The translations under genes and the position numbers were made by a program. Positions 47,826-62,279 of a stretch of DNA of 64,000 nucleotides are shown here, piece after piece. Source of the DNA: Sipunculus nudus. Lineage: Eukaryota; Annelida; Sipuncula; Golfingiida; Sipunculidae. The stretch is taken from contig CM049322.1 of NCBI GenBank assembly GCA_026874595.1, positions 9,720,400-9,784,399 on the forward strand, read 5' to 3'. The notes below the pieces were generated by a model. That model was not told the DNA's origin and did not search any database. It was given only the letters and a program-made list of their open reading frames with translations. How positions within the stretch are numbered: the stretch's first letter is position 1; every line of letters begins with the position of its first letter.

Positions 47826-50800
47826 CTACAATCAAATGATTTTAACCAAGATGTAACGGAAATTCGTAATATTTCAGAACTACATACTGTCAAAAGTGAT
47901 ATAAAATGTTTCACTTGTTAAATGTCACAACAAATGCGTTTTTCCAATTAAAGTCATCCTATTCAGGAAAACGAGTTAGGTCTTGAAAAAAGTATATTCA
48001 TTCAGTATTCTTCTAAAACTGATAAAACATATCCATCTCTCGTTAATAAAATCTGATACTGAGTAAATCATCTATATTCTTACGACTGTTCATAATTGCG
48101 AAGTAATGAAACATAATACATTCTAGGAAGGTCGTATGCTAAAACATATGAGGTTTAAAGCCTTTAACAAAGTATCGTTACACACTGCAGGAACGTTATT
48201 AAACACCTTTTATCAAACGTAAAGGGATTTTTTTCTCAGACCGTGCGCTCCTGTAGTCAACAGTATTAATAAAAAAAGTGAAGGAAATAAGCATAATGTT
48301 GCGCTATCAGTTAAACTTATAATAATGTAAAACATTTCACAGAGCAATAAACTGTATCTAAAAATCGACTGGCTTTAAAGCACATATTATGATGAGTGCA
48401 TCTCCAAAGAGATTACATTAAAATCGGGGTATATTATCATATATCAACTAAAATTAAAGAACAGTAGAGAAAACAATGGAGAGTTAACATTCAGGCAAGT
48501 TGAGAATGAAAGTGGAAAATTTTGACCTTACCGGATATCCGGCAATTCCATGATCCAAGTCTGCTTTTCTGCAGACATCAACGAATTCCCCCTCCTTAAT
48601 ACTATCCTGGTAGGCGTTCCTTACTCTCTCATCCCTCCAGTCTTGAAGTTTCATCACCTCGTCTACTGTTTTACCGAAGTACTTCCCAGGTGTTGTTACT
48701 TTAGATTGACTGCTTTGCCTATTAAACAGGTATATACTGACACTTGATGAAATATGTTTATTTTATATTTATTTATAAACTCTCGTATCAACCTTCATAG
48801 GTCTCGCCTTGGATGTAATATAAATACTGGTAACAGTTTCACATAAATTCATAACTGGGCGTATTTTAATTACTACATTTTGTTTCGATAAAAACAAAAT
48901 TTTTATTATTAATATGTTTTTAGTATTATTATGTGCGGATTCTGTGGCCCAGGTGTAGAGCACAGGACTCTAACAGGTTGTGAGTTCCAAAATCAGCTGA
49001 ACAGCGGTGAGATTTTCACGGTCGTCCCCTACCGGATTGAACGCTCTGCAGGGGAAGGCTGTATCACACAGCCGTGCATCACTGACAAACGAGTGCGTCT
49101 TTGGGAGGTTCCTCGGTGTTATTTCCCAGCCATGGGGGTGATTACACACCTAACACCTGCAGGTGCGGTAGAACCGGGCCTAGGTGGCACCAGGATGTAA
49201 ATTAAATGAACTCTGCTGATGTACATACTTCACTTAAAAATTAGATAAGTCAGTATTAAATTGGAGGAGGTAACCTGGACAGTAAAAAAGTATGTTTTAT
49301 GAAGGAAGCATAAGCATGTAGTCTTTTTAATATGAAACCAAGATATATTTCAGACACTTAATCCAGATTCAAAAACTTCATTCTTTGTAAGACTGCTTTT
49401 GATTACAAATAAATTGAATATTACAATAAATCGAAAGCTTAAAACTGCCCATTCACCTACTTTTTTTTAAATTTTAAATTACCGTTTGCTTTGTTATAGG
49501 TATTATTTTATGAATATTAACGATACATGTTGTGAAATCACAAGATTATACCAACCCTATAGCGAGATTCAGAAACTTCAGTCTCCGTGCGTTAGTGGGT
49601 CTTGTTTCACAGTATCTGAGGTCCAATACGGGGTAGAAGAAAAACCATCCGAAGCAGATCTCATTTTCGCCATAAATGTCATACTAAATTATAATAATAA
49701 TTATATTAATAATAATAATAATCATCATAATTATAATAATAAAAGTTAGTATGAACACCATGAAGGAGACGTCTATTCTAAATTGTTTACAGTTCTCGTG
49801 TAGAAAAAAAAATCATATTGACGATTTCTTATCCCGCAGTCATAAAAAAAGTAGGAAAATACGTACACAACAAAAACAATTAAAATTAGCTTATCAGTGT
49901 CGTGTCATACTTAGGTATTACATTTTATCGTTTCTTTTGATTTTCATTTTCAGAGTAGCTATGTCTGGATTAAATGAACAAGGTAATTCTTTATTTAATA
50001 CATTTTCGTAAAGCGCATTTTACATTTTTTGCGTATATTTTGTTGTATTATGCCTAAAGCAGATAATATAAATGCACTATTATTCTTCAGACTTTTGACA
50101 ATTTTCGAGAGTCGACCAGATTTCCACACTGCCTTTTCAGAATATATTTACTGTAAACGCATTTCACTGTCTTATCCGTGCTTTATGTTAATGCCGTAAT
50201 CCCTCTGATAAAGGCTTCGGAACTATAACATTTTTGGTCATGTCCTGACACTTTGTCATGTTATGATAAAACATACAATGGATCTAGAGGATTTATATTA
50301 ACCGTTTTACAACCAAAATGCTGTAATTATGCCTGCATGTCACGTAGTTCTTTGCGATTATAGTTAAATATTCTTTTCATGTGAATGAGCCATACATTTA
50401 TCATAGATATTTGGAAACAAACACATTTATCTGTGTAAAAACATACTTATAAGAATTCACTAACGTTTGCTCTTGAAATGATTTTGAAGTAAACTGATGG
50501 CCTTAAAACGATGTGTTAGCTTAGTAGCAGCGACCTGTGATGGAGACTTTTTTTCACTCTCTGAAACGTAGAATGGCATCAGTATTCCGCAGCTGTAAAC
50601 AATATATGTGGAAACCACAAGCTAACCTTAGTCAATTCTTCTTCCTCTTCCGTGTTGTAACCGCATTGTATCATAAGAACATCTCCCTGATAAAACATTG
50701 TATTAACCTCAATGTTTCTGCCAGCTTTGATAATGGATTTGTGCATTATGAAAAAAGGTTAATTTTGTATATATGCCGAATATTTGAAACACTTACTTAT

Positions 50801-53800
50801 AGTTTTATTTAAAATTTGAAAATGGTAGAAAGAAACGTATAAAATAGTCCTAACATAATGTGGTCTAGCTAGACCAAAACACAGGAATGTAATGAGTTGC
50901 CTGATCTTGCAATATATCGATATGTTTAATAATTTTTGACACTTTACCTTCACCAGGATGGGACACTGCATAAACGAATACAGCGAGATTTACATTCTGT
51001 AAACATAACTAGATACTTATAAGGCCAAATAAAAAAGTTTGGTTCTCAGGCACTGTTTTTCATAAACCAGTGCGGGCGGAAGATTTTTTATTTTTTTATC
51101 TTTTTTGTATGTTTCGATGAAAATGTTATATGATCAATGAAAAGTATGGTATTAACATAATTTTTTTGCTGAACAGGTAAAATCACTAAATAACGAAGGA
51201 AAGATGAAAATCAAAATCAAAATTTTAATGGGGGGTTAAAACTGACGCGGGATGTGCCTGAGAACCATACCATTTTTGGCTCAAGTATTTGGTGATTTGA
51301 ATGTTCATACATGTATCAATTGTATCATACCTTCTTGACTTTCCGTGGTTCTTGAAGAACATGATAGTCTCCATACCATTTATCGTGATATTTCTCCTTG
51401 GCGATGGGGGGCAGCTCTGTTCCATCTCTAATATGGCGAACAATAACGGAACTTCCAACAAGATGGACGTGCAGCAACATGGCAAATATGGTGATCTCGG
51501 GAACGTCACCGAAAGCCTAAAGAAAGTGACATGGTTATTTTTTTCCCTCTAGAAACATAGGGAAAGTAAAAAAAGTAAACATCCAATACACGATTTGAAG
51601 CACTAACAGCGTAATGTCCCTTCGGAGTTAGTCTCTTATTTTTAACACATAGGTTGCTAAATCGTGGTGGGTAAATGACCCGAAATTAATTAAGTTAAAT
51701 TATTTATTGAATGTACTTCTTTCATGAACCATATGCTCATGTGAAGTTTCTATACCAGAATCATTATAGCTGGTGTGAAATTTTTATTCCTGCGCAAGAC
51801 AATGTTACTTATTATTCACGAGTTAATCATTTCCTTAACCCTGCGGTCCGCATTATTGGGAATTTTAAATGGATATAGTATATTGTGATTTATTCTGTAG
51901 AATCTTTCCTACTGATTGTTGTGTATAATATGTGTTTCTTTATTGTCAATCAATGGTAGCAAGGGCAATTGGTCTCTAGGTCAGATAGGACCAAATGTAG
52001 GTTAACAAAAGCTTGGGTTACGCAATCTCGGCCTATTACAATAATTATAAAATCATACTCTGACAATATTGATTTGAGCTTTTATCCCCAGATTTAATTT
52101 TTATCCTGATATTTAGATAAGGACATGTTTTATGAACAAAAGATTTAAAGCTATGTGTAAACCAAAGTAAATCTCAGTTGAAAGTTTGTATCTTGATAAT
52201 ACATCACTAGCAAATTTACTAAAGTTTAATACTTAAAAATAGCTTCAAATGCTGTCAAGCAAGTAATGTGGTTATTACTTTATTTGTTACCTGTGAAAGA
52301 CACTCCTTGGAGCAGTAGCCATAGGTGTAGAACGACGGACTATGTGGCGGTATAAATATACCGATGTCACCGACGCTACTGAAGCCAGCGTCATGTTCCC
52401 TCGGGTTGTCCGTGACCCAAATGCGATACCCAGAGGAGTCCTTCCTATCTATATATTATAACAGCATCATTAACACGTTTGATATGCATACACATTATCT
52501 AGGTATAGGGCCCCTGCATTTAAAACAATGAAAATTATAAAACAAGTATTGGTTAAAATTAAAAAAAAATAAATCTGAATTAATAATTTAATGAACCCCA
52601 GTAACGCTATAAAAAATAGCTTAATAACAGGTCAGATTTCTGCATTTTTCCAAGCCTGTGCATGTAATACCGGAAATACATGGGGTATAATATTAATTAT
52701 ATGTATCATTATATATTATTACATAAATCATATATTTAAATGACATCGTCAAATGCAGGCCACAAACGTACCCGAATCCATCAATTCAATGTTAGGTATA
52801 GACTAATGGATCGAAAAGTTGTATTTCATTGCATTAAAAATGCAACGGAGATATTATCTGTCTGTACGATAACGATTCAAGAAATTTCAACATAGATAAA
52901 GTAATAATTACCTGTTCGACGATCCCAGTTTTCCATAGCCAGACGCAGTAGATAATAATCAAACTGCTGCGAAAATGTGTCTGGACCTCCAACAGGAAGA
53001 CCTATATTCTCTGGTAAGTACTGCGCCTTCATAAAGTAACATATTTATCAACTTAAAGGCTAAAATGTTATTATAACCAAATGCTTTTAGGTTCATATAA
53101 CGTGTGTTATAATCTGAGGCGGATATGTGGCATCGTAATAATAATTGAAGTATATGGTTTTCTTCAACTAAGATCCAATTTTTGTTTAATCAGCTTTCGA
53201 CAGTGCTGTTTAAGGTTCTTAACTGTTTTCGTGTTTTCTAAGGAACCAGTTTGATTGAAAAACATTAGAAGATCCAATCAACATTATTTTTTGAATCAGC
53301 ACTTTATTCATCCATTGGTCCATTTGAATAAAAAGGGGCGCCAATATTATATCAACGCATACAATCTTATTTTTGCGCAAATTAAGTCAATGCTTCCATT
53401 GTTTGAATTAGTTTTACTTCCATCAACGTTTACAAACCTTTCCTCCACGCGCAAAAATGTTAAGCGGTCTTCCATAATCCGACTTGAAGGGTTGATCTGA
53501 ACAAAGTCCGGACCATTCGTAAATGGTGCTTCCTTTATCCGCGCGAGCTAAGTCAATGGCCATCAGGTAGATCAAGTCTTCATTCCCCTGTTGTATCACC
53601 GGCTCAATCTAATAATGACAACAACTGAATAAATAATAAAATTGTGGTTGAGAAGCTGATCATCTTTACAGTTACAATATTGTCATGGTTACCAGATTGT
53701 TACGTTCAGTATGGTTTATCACGATTACAGATCTTTACATTATAGATTGCAAGTTGCAAAAGATTGTATCATATAAAAGAGCGTTTCTTTACCGAATGTT

Positions 53801-56800
53801 TACAATGATAATGATTACCAGATTGTTACAGTAACAAGTGCTATTAGCATAATAAATAGATTAACCAGTGTGAGATTGTTCTTGTTGTTTACAATTTTAA
53901 TTAAAAATAGTGTTATATCAATTAATCTCTAAGGGATTTGGCTTAGGATGGTCTTCCCCATCTATCCCGTCTTCATTGAGCTCAATTCGATTGCTCTATG
54001 GATGTAACATATTCAAGAGAACCTCGCCTTGTTGCCACTGCTATCACAGACATTTCTAAATAACGGATACTTTAGTCTGTTCCATGGGTGGTAGATTTGC
54101 AAGTCAATACAAACTCTCATACGGACACTTCACAAACACATACGCCTGTTCCGCCCCTGTCCACTAATGGGAGTTCTACTGTATAGGATAACTGACCGAG
54201 GGGCTTGAAGTGACTATTTGAAGGCCGAGGGTGATGGCTTAATTGCTAGTTCTACTGCAGCCATGGAGGTATCCGAGACTAGTTTCCATGGGGTATCCCA
54301 GATTAGTCCCGATGGGGGCTCTTCACCTTTTGTTTATAAAAAAGTGACACGTGTCTCTGCATATTCATACAGAAAAGGCGCCTTCTTCCGGACAAATTTA
54401 TAGTTATATTGATATCTGGCTCCCTTATGGACAATTTATTCTTCGGTTGGCGTGCTATTGGTAAATCTGCGTTGAAGGTATGTCCGTTGGCAGTCTCGTA
54501 TAGCGTTTTCAAGAGGATTTGTTTAATTGAGTGATGTCTTGGCAATTTGAAGATGAAGAAAGGCCTTTGTTATCAAATAGCATATCATGAAGAAGTGTTA
54601 ATTTATTTGAGATGTGATAATTTTTAGTTCCTGATACTAAATATTGTAACTTGTTGCTTCAAAACTGTGAAATTAACAATTTGACAGGCAAAAAAAATCG
54701 AGAAGTAGGATCCGAAAAATTAGGATTGATCAATAGCTTGTACTGTCACTCCGTCTACAGTATACAAGACTTACGTTCGGGTGGCAGGCTGCCGCCATTA
54801 TTATAAAAGCTACAGTTGTATGCTGCCACCAATAGAGCCAATAGAAGCTACAAGACGGAACAGACCCTCAAGACTAGGAAGGCAATGAGTAAAGTCTCAG
54901 GACGTTAGTGATATCAGACTATAATCCGTCAGCTTTACACCTAATGTTTCAGTACCTTTTGTACCATGTGATATGTAATATGTTATAACGTACCCCCAGC
55001 AGACAGTGGACATGGATTAACTTAATTATTTCAAAATGTAACTTACCATTACAACATGACGTTTTTTCTTGATATTTATGATCTTCTTATAGCTGCAAAA
55101 CAAGGACTCCACTTTTCCAGGAACTTTTTGCTGGAAAAAAAGAAATATATCAATGACAAATAATATATACATACAAGTGATCCATGGGTCATGACGCTCA
55201 GGTGCCAAGTATGAACTGTGACATCATCAACTGATGAGTGAAATTTTTGAAGAATTGATTTGCTAATTTTGTTGGAAATACTACGATGACAGAAATATAT
55301 ATCACATAATTATGTATAGTAACTTGACTGTCTGGGGCAAAATATCTGGTTGTTAAGCTAACAGGAACTAATCAAATATCTTGCTTGATACCTGTCAGTC
55401 ACAAAAGGAACACCACACATGCCAAATACAAGATCAACATATATATCAAACAATCAAGGAAATCCATGCAAGAATCATTGAGAAACGGGTGCTTCTGTAT
55501 GAATTGTTTTATTTAATACAAACCAACTGTACTGAACTTTCATAAACGATGGTCATATTTTTAAAGAAATCTTTGATCCAATCGTTTGCAATATTTCATT
55601 AATATATACGTCACACTCATTCACTTTAACAGTTCTTGAGATAATATGTTATAAAGGAGTATAAAGATGGCTACCTTGTGACCAGGTTTGGAATGAAAAT
55701 TTTGGCTATAAGAAATAATTCTTGGGGTGACCTGACAGGTTTGGGATGAAAATTTTGGCTGTAAGAATAAATTCTGGGGGTACAAACACACCCCATAATT
55801 CGGAGAATATAGGTCGCTGTGACCTAATTACAGGTTTGCCAGGAGATCTTTTTAGAACCTCTAAGACTGCATAGGTTTCATGATCCTAACCCTCAGGATA
55901 GAACGTCACAGCGAAACATAGAACAATACTGTATCGGTGTCGTCAGATGTCCCTGTGTCGATGATATCGAATTAATTACGATATATGACACATAACAGAA
56001 AGTCTGATATTTAACGAACGATCTACGGCAATCAAATAATATAAAATATCAAACAGTGACCAATATTAATACAGCGTATGTTAAACGTAACTCCATTCAA
56101 CAAGATCACTTCACCGGCATTTGATTGGCTAAACGACGAATGATGGAATCAGAGGAAGGGGTTGTTTTATTATTCATCATTAGTATTTTTCTTCTGAGAC
56201 ATGAAAGAAAAGACATTTCGACCTTAAAGTAGGACGCACCATGACATAGAATCTGAACAATAAACCATTTGTATCGTACCCTGTATCGTATCGTTTAGGC
56301 GTCTCACGATGCATATCGTATGGTGAGATAATATATCGCTACAGCCCTGGACATGCAGTGTTGTTGAATATAATTATATAAAACAGGCACCAAAGCTGGG
56401 ACCTCGTCAAGATGAAAAAGTATAAAATAAAGATATCACACTTTTCTAACATCACCGACTACCGTCAACAGGCGTTGTTTAAAAAACCTTAGAATAATAA
56501 AACCCATTAATTCGATACCACAGTTTTTAAATGCACCTAATAGTTACATTTATGACATAATTTAAGAAGTCGTTTATATGAGACGTTATTACATATTCAT
56601 GAGAGAAAAAAATTAATGTAGTTGGTCGTATATATCCGTACACTGAAATGCAAAATAATTTCTATTAATAGAATAAAAATACAGAGGTCTAAAGTGTTTT
56701 ATCTAGTTATAAGGTTGGAAAATTAAAAGAAAAAAAACTCACATTATCCAGTAGTAAGTCAACACTGTAAGCATCCGGAGGGAGTCGATGGACTTTGGAG

Positions 56801-58063
56801 TTCATACTTGCCAACAATATCACTGTTTTAGTTCCACGGTTCGCACGTTCGTGCTTCGTTGGTTCAGCTCCGTCCTCCATTTTGAATCTCCCGAAAGCCC
56901 AGATAAGTTTGACATTCATGTGCTTAAAGGCCATAAGAAATTATATATGATGATCAACAAGGGTTAACGCTGCATGTCGTTCAGACTAATAAGGAAAACA
57001 ACTATTGCAATACACCTGAGGATCACCGAACCGTTTACAATCTGCTCCATAAAAGCTAAGATTATCATGCAATTAAATACTTTAATTTAAATATAACATA
57101 TTGAGAAAAAATAGTTGATTTAATGGTATCTGCAATATATAGTGAGTATTGATTTAATCAAACCTTGGGCCATCAGGAATATTCCAGTATTTTCTCTCAC
57201 ACGCGTCGGAATAACATGGAAGCACTGATATTCATTCATATATATATATATTTCAAATCTATCTTAATGGAATTTCTTAAAATACACTGTAACAAATATA
57301 CAGTAGCTATAGCTTTATTTATGACTGATATAATTTAGCTCTGTATCCATATATGTTAGCATGCCACTGCGTGTCCCTGCTTCCCTGCGTGCAAACCATA
57401 TCGCTAACAGTATCGACGTGGCGTATCGATATGTGTTGATATATCGATATTTCGACCTTGCCTTGTATAAGAGGATTATTTGCCGAGTGTGCACATGATG
57501 TATGTGAAATGATTCTATAGCAATTGTGAAGAAATTAATTGACATTTCTCGTGGTGGGATTGTTAGCGCGTCTGATTACTGTACTATACAAAAAATACCC
57601 TGTTCGAGCATATCAAAATGTGTTTATTATCTTTAAAAGTTGCGAACATAGCACTGTAAAGAACCTGTGCAACCCATGTGCTTTGAGCGTATTTGGTTAT
57701 GTGTAGTGATCCTGTTACTGTAAAAGGAGCCGTACTGGTCTGTGACGTTAAATAGCAATCCGAGAAAGCCTGTGATGTACTTCGTGTACTTCCAATGACG
57801 TATAAGGTTTAACAGTATTGGTCAGATAAGGAAGCTTATGTATAATTGTGTGTAATTATATGGCGAGAGGAAACGATGACGTTCAACTATTTTCAATAAC
57901 AAGCTACAGACTGGCTCATATTGACGTCATCTGTCTTCGGAGGATGAAATTTCCATAATTCGATAATATTTATCAGGAAAGTCTGGCGCTAATGACCTCA
58001 CGTTAACCACCTCGTAGGAGAGCTATGTAATTAGTTTAAATACTAAGGTACCTGGAACAACTT

Positions 58064-58118
<55 letters not shown>

Positions 58119-58646
58119 GAAAAGTTATAATCAGTGAAATAATGAAAACTAACATTATAATTTTACAATATTGCCAAAAGAAAAAAGTTCATGTCATCTA
58201 ATATATTCTCAGTTTGCAGAAAATATGTGCTTATTTCTACATGCGTGTGTGTGTTGGTGTTTATTAATAATAAAGATAGTCATTAATATGTGAGTGTGGA
58301 TGGGTGTATTACTGATAATGATAGCTCATTACGCATTACCCAGCTGAACAGTACACATTCCAACAGTAAACGTAACTGTTAATTATGGATTACGCAAACC
58401 GACTTGAACAATGGGAAATACGATGTGAATTCATTACCTCGAGTTTGATGTCATCATCGTCACAGGTGTCGTGTTTTCTGCTGAATTTTAATATGGTATG
58501 TGTCGATGAGTACTGTCCGGAGATGTCGAAGAGATCCTGTTGATCGTCCATCACCGGAGAACTCCTACCCCTGGCGTAACGGTCCTGAATATACATATAT
58601 CTTAATGAGTATAGCTATCAATACATAAAGAGAAAGGAAGAATTTA

Positions 58647-58682
<36 letters not shown>

Positions 58683-58706
58683 AATATATGTATGTATATA
58701 TATAGA

Positions 58707-58766
<60 letters not shown>

Positions 58767-59851
58767 CATACAGTAAAATCCCGCTAACGCGACCACCTGT
58801 GGGACCAGGCAAAGAGGTCGTGTTAACGGGGTTGTCGTGTTAGCGGGATGCTTGTTTTATTTGTCTTGTAGTTTTTGTCTGCCAATATAAACGCAGGCGA
58901 TAATATGGGTATTTCATGTAAATGTTAAGTTGCTGTCCGTGTCTAACTTAATATTTAAAATATAAAGAAAACAAACATGAATATGATTCAAAAGTTTTAT
59001 TCATATAGAAATAAAACACACAAATGAAACAAATAGTTGGCTTTGAAGTCATTCTTACAGTAGGTTGGTCTTAACACGTAGATTGTCTGATGTCGGACAC
59101 GTATAGTAAGAACAGCATGAACACATCAAATTCTAAGTGTTATTTATATGGATCATGCGTGATCATTGAAACGTGATTTGTCACAGTTTTACTTCACTCT
59201 CCTGAATGTATGCTTTTGGTATAAGTTATGTTTACCAAACTAATTTTTTATCCGTATGTTAAATGCTAATCTAACAGCCGTACTCTACAAAGAATGTAAC
59301 GCAACATGAGTTCAATATCTATTGATGCGTATACTTTGGCTAACAGATAGGGCGATATTATAAACAAGCCTAAATATGGCTGGGCAGAAGAAAGCGGGCT
59401 TTCCCACGTCTAATTAAACTCATTTTTTTATCCGTATGTTAAATGCTAATCTAACAGCCGTACTCTACAAAGAATGTAACGGAACATGAGGTCAATATCT
59501 ATTGATGCGTATAGTTTGGCTAACAGATAGGGTGGTATTATAAACAAGCCTAAATATGGCTGGGCAGATGAAAACGGGCTTTAATTACGGGCTGTTATCC
59601 AAGTCCAAGCTGGTCAATAAGCGTGTCATCTGTTCAACGAGCCGCGGTCGCCACGGGCCAGTGGTCGTGATACGGGGGCTCATCTAATGGTCGGGACCAA
59701 AAAAGGTGGTCGTTGGTCGTGATGGCGGGGTGGTCGTGTTACCGAAGTTTTTATATGATAATTTGTATAAGAAAGTTCTGGAACCAAGAAAAGTGGTCGT
59801 GTTAGCGGGGTGGTCGTGTTAACGGAGTGGTCGTCATGCGGGAGTTCACTG

Positions 59852-59908
<57 letters not shown>

Positions 59909-59909
59909 A

Positions 59910-59970
<61 letters not shown>

Positions 59971-60073
59971 CATGTAAAACAATTATTTACAGGCGATAAA
60001 AAAATGAGGGAGAGTAACAATACTCGATACCAATAATGCTACGTAAGCAATACTGATGGTATGATAGAGGACC

Positions 60074-60120
<47 letters not shown>

Positions 60121-60196
60121 TAAATGTAGGAATATGACAAAAGTAGCTTATGAATATACGTGTGTGAGAGAAAGGATGATATGTGAACATAGGAAT

Positions 60197-60246
<50 letters not shown>

Positions 60247-60286
60247 ATTAGTGAAAGAGAAGGGAGGCTATGAATGTTCGTGTGTT

Positions 60287-60356
<70 letters not shown>

Positions 60357-60531
60357 GGAATACTGCAGAGTGAGGAAGAGAGAGATGATCACATAACAAT
60401 ATGAAGGTATATAAAGACACGCACGAGTAGCGTGACCAAGCCCGAGAGGCATCACCGAATCGTGGATGTTTCCTGTAAGTAGATCATTTATCCAGGTTAC
60501 CTCCAGTATATGCGTCGAGTGTACAGACACC

Positions 60532-60573
<42 letters not shown>

Positions 60574-60671
60574 TGTCACTTTGGCTTGGTATTCATCATG
60601 CACGGCCTGGCTTTACTTGCACAGGGACTTATAATGGAGTAAGGTGGTAATTAGGCTACACACACTTACAC

Positions 60672-60722
<51 letters not shown>

Positions 60723-61645
60723 AAGAAAGAGAGAGAAGGGTGTACGGTGAGTAATGACAGGAAAAAAACCTTTTTTTGCGTACACCATATACCCATACCC
60801 CGCTTTGTAATTCAACGCCCGCGAATACAAGAAACATCCAAACGACGCCATGATCAGTATCCGCGTCAGACCAGTTCTACCCTTATTCTCGGACTGCTTT
60901 TCTTCTACTCGTGTCGGTAAACATTAACGCGGAATATATTTATTAACAGAACAAATTTAGCAGCTTGTGCCTGTATTCTCGTTCAGCAGTTCTGATGGAA
61001 TCAAAAGCGTTCACTCCGTGGGCAGCAGTGACAATCGAAATAAATGATTCTGAAAGAATCAAGGTTGAATTATTCCGGTAATGCACTTTACACGTAAGAC
61101 AGTGAACGAACAAAATATCTTTTCGATCAGATAAAATAATCAAATTGATAGTAGATTTCCATAATACTGAAATAACAAATGGCTGAATTTTGATCATTAA
61201 TGTTTTTTAACACAACATTTAGTGTTTATGACACTTCAACGCATGCCCACCGACATCTTGTTATGCTTATACGAACGGTCCAACGGGAAGTGCCAAAGAC
61301 ACTTAATGGCCTGGTGAGGAAAGTCCGTCCGTAAATATCAGCTGGTGTGTATCATTATTAACATTGCTCACATGTGTGATGAAATTCATATATCTCTTAA
61401 ACGGGAAAAATTCATTTTTCATTCTACTGTTCTCTGAGATGTTCGGATTAGAGAGATTACACGGTATATATTGTGAGGCATTAACTGTACCTTGTCATTG
61501 TGCCTTTACACAAGGTATATTCTAAAAAATACTCGTGCATTCATCTGAACCATAAAGGCATCATACTTAGTAGTTCAGGGTCACGTGACCAGGCAGTGGT
61601 CTCAATTTATCTTCAAGCTTGGGGGGGGGGCAACTTTTTTTATAA

Positions 61646-61687
<42 letters not shown>

Positions 61688-61845
61688 AATTCAAATAAAT
61701 TACAATTTAGTATCATGTTCTAAGTAATTGGGTTTTATGATTACGGTATAGGTTACTTTTAATCCAGGATTAGATATATAATATTTCATAGTAAACGGAG
61801 CAATGGAATCTAAGTCTGTAAATCTTATTATTAATATATTTAATT

Positions 61846-61883
<38 letters not shown>

Positions 61884-62188
61884 CTCTGAGTAGCGGGGGG
61901 GGGGGGGGTTTCATTGACCATTCCCGAGAGTTTGCGGGAAATATACCCCCCCCCCCAATGTAATCAGGTTCATCAGATACATACAGCTTAACCATGAATC
62001 GTTTCTCGTTAATATCGAGTCGGTGATATCACCATTAAAACCTTAAACCGTATCAGATCACTAGAACTTGACAGGAGAAATAGCGAAGAAACCATGAACT
62101 CATACTATACCCAGTTATATCGCGTATAGCCTTGATATGAGTAACTGATGAAGTTAAGTTATTTACTCACTTATTTACTCACTTATTC

Positions 62189-62279
<91 letters not shown>

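Noticed and set aside
48931-49200. 89-codon plus-strand frame
   Set aside because: It coincides with a SINE-like repeat that has another copy at 2.7 kb.
60039-60536. 165-codon minus-strand frame rich in Ser-Leu
   Set aside because: It is produced by translating TC microsatellites and has no protein character; the opposite strand gives Arg-Glu runs.
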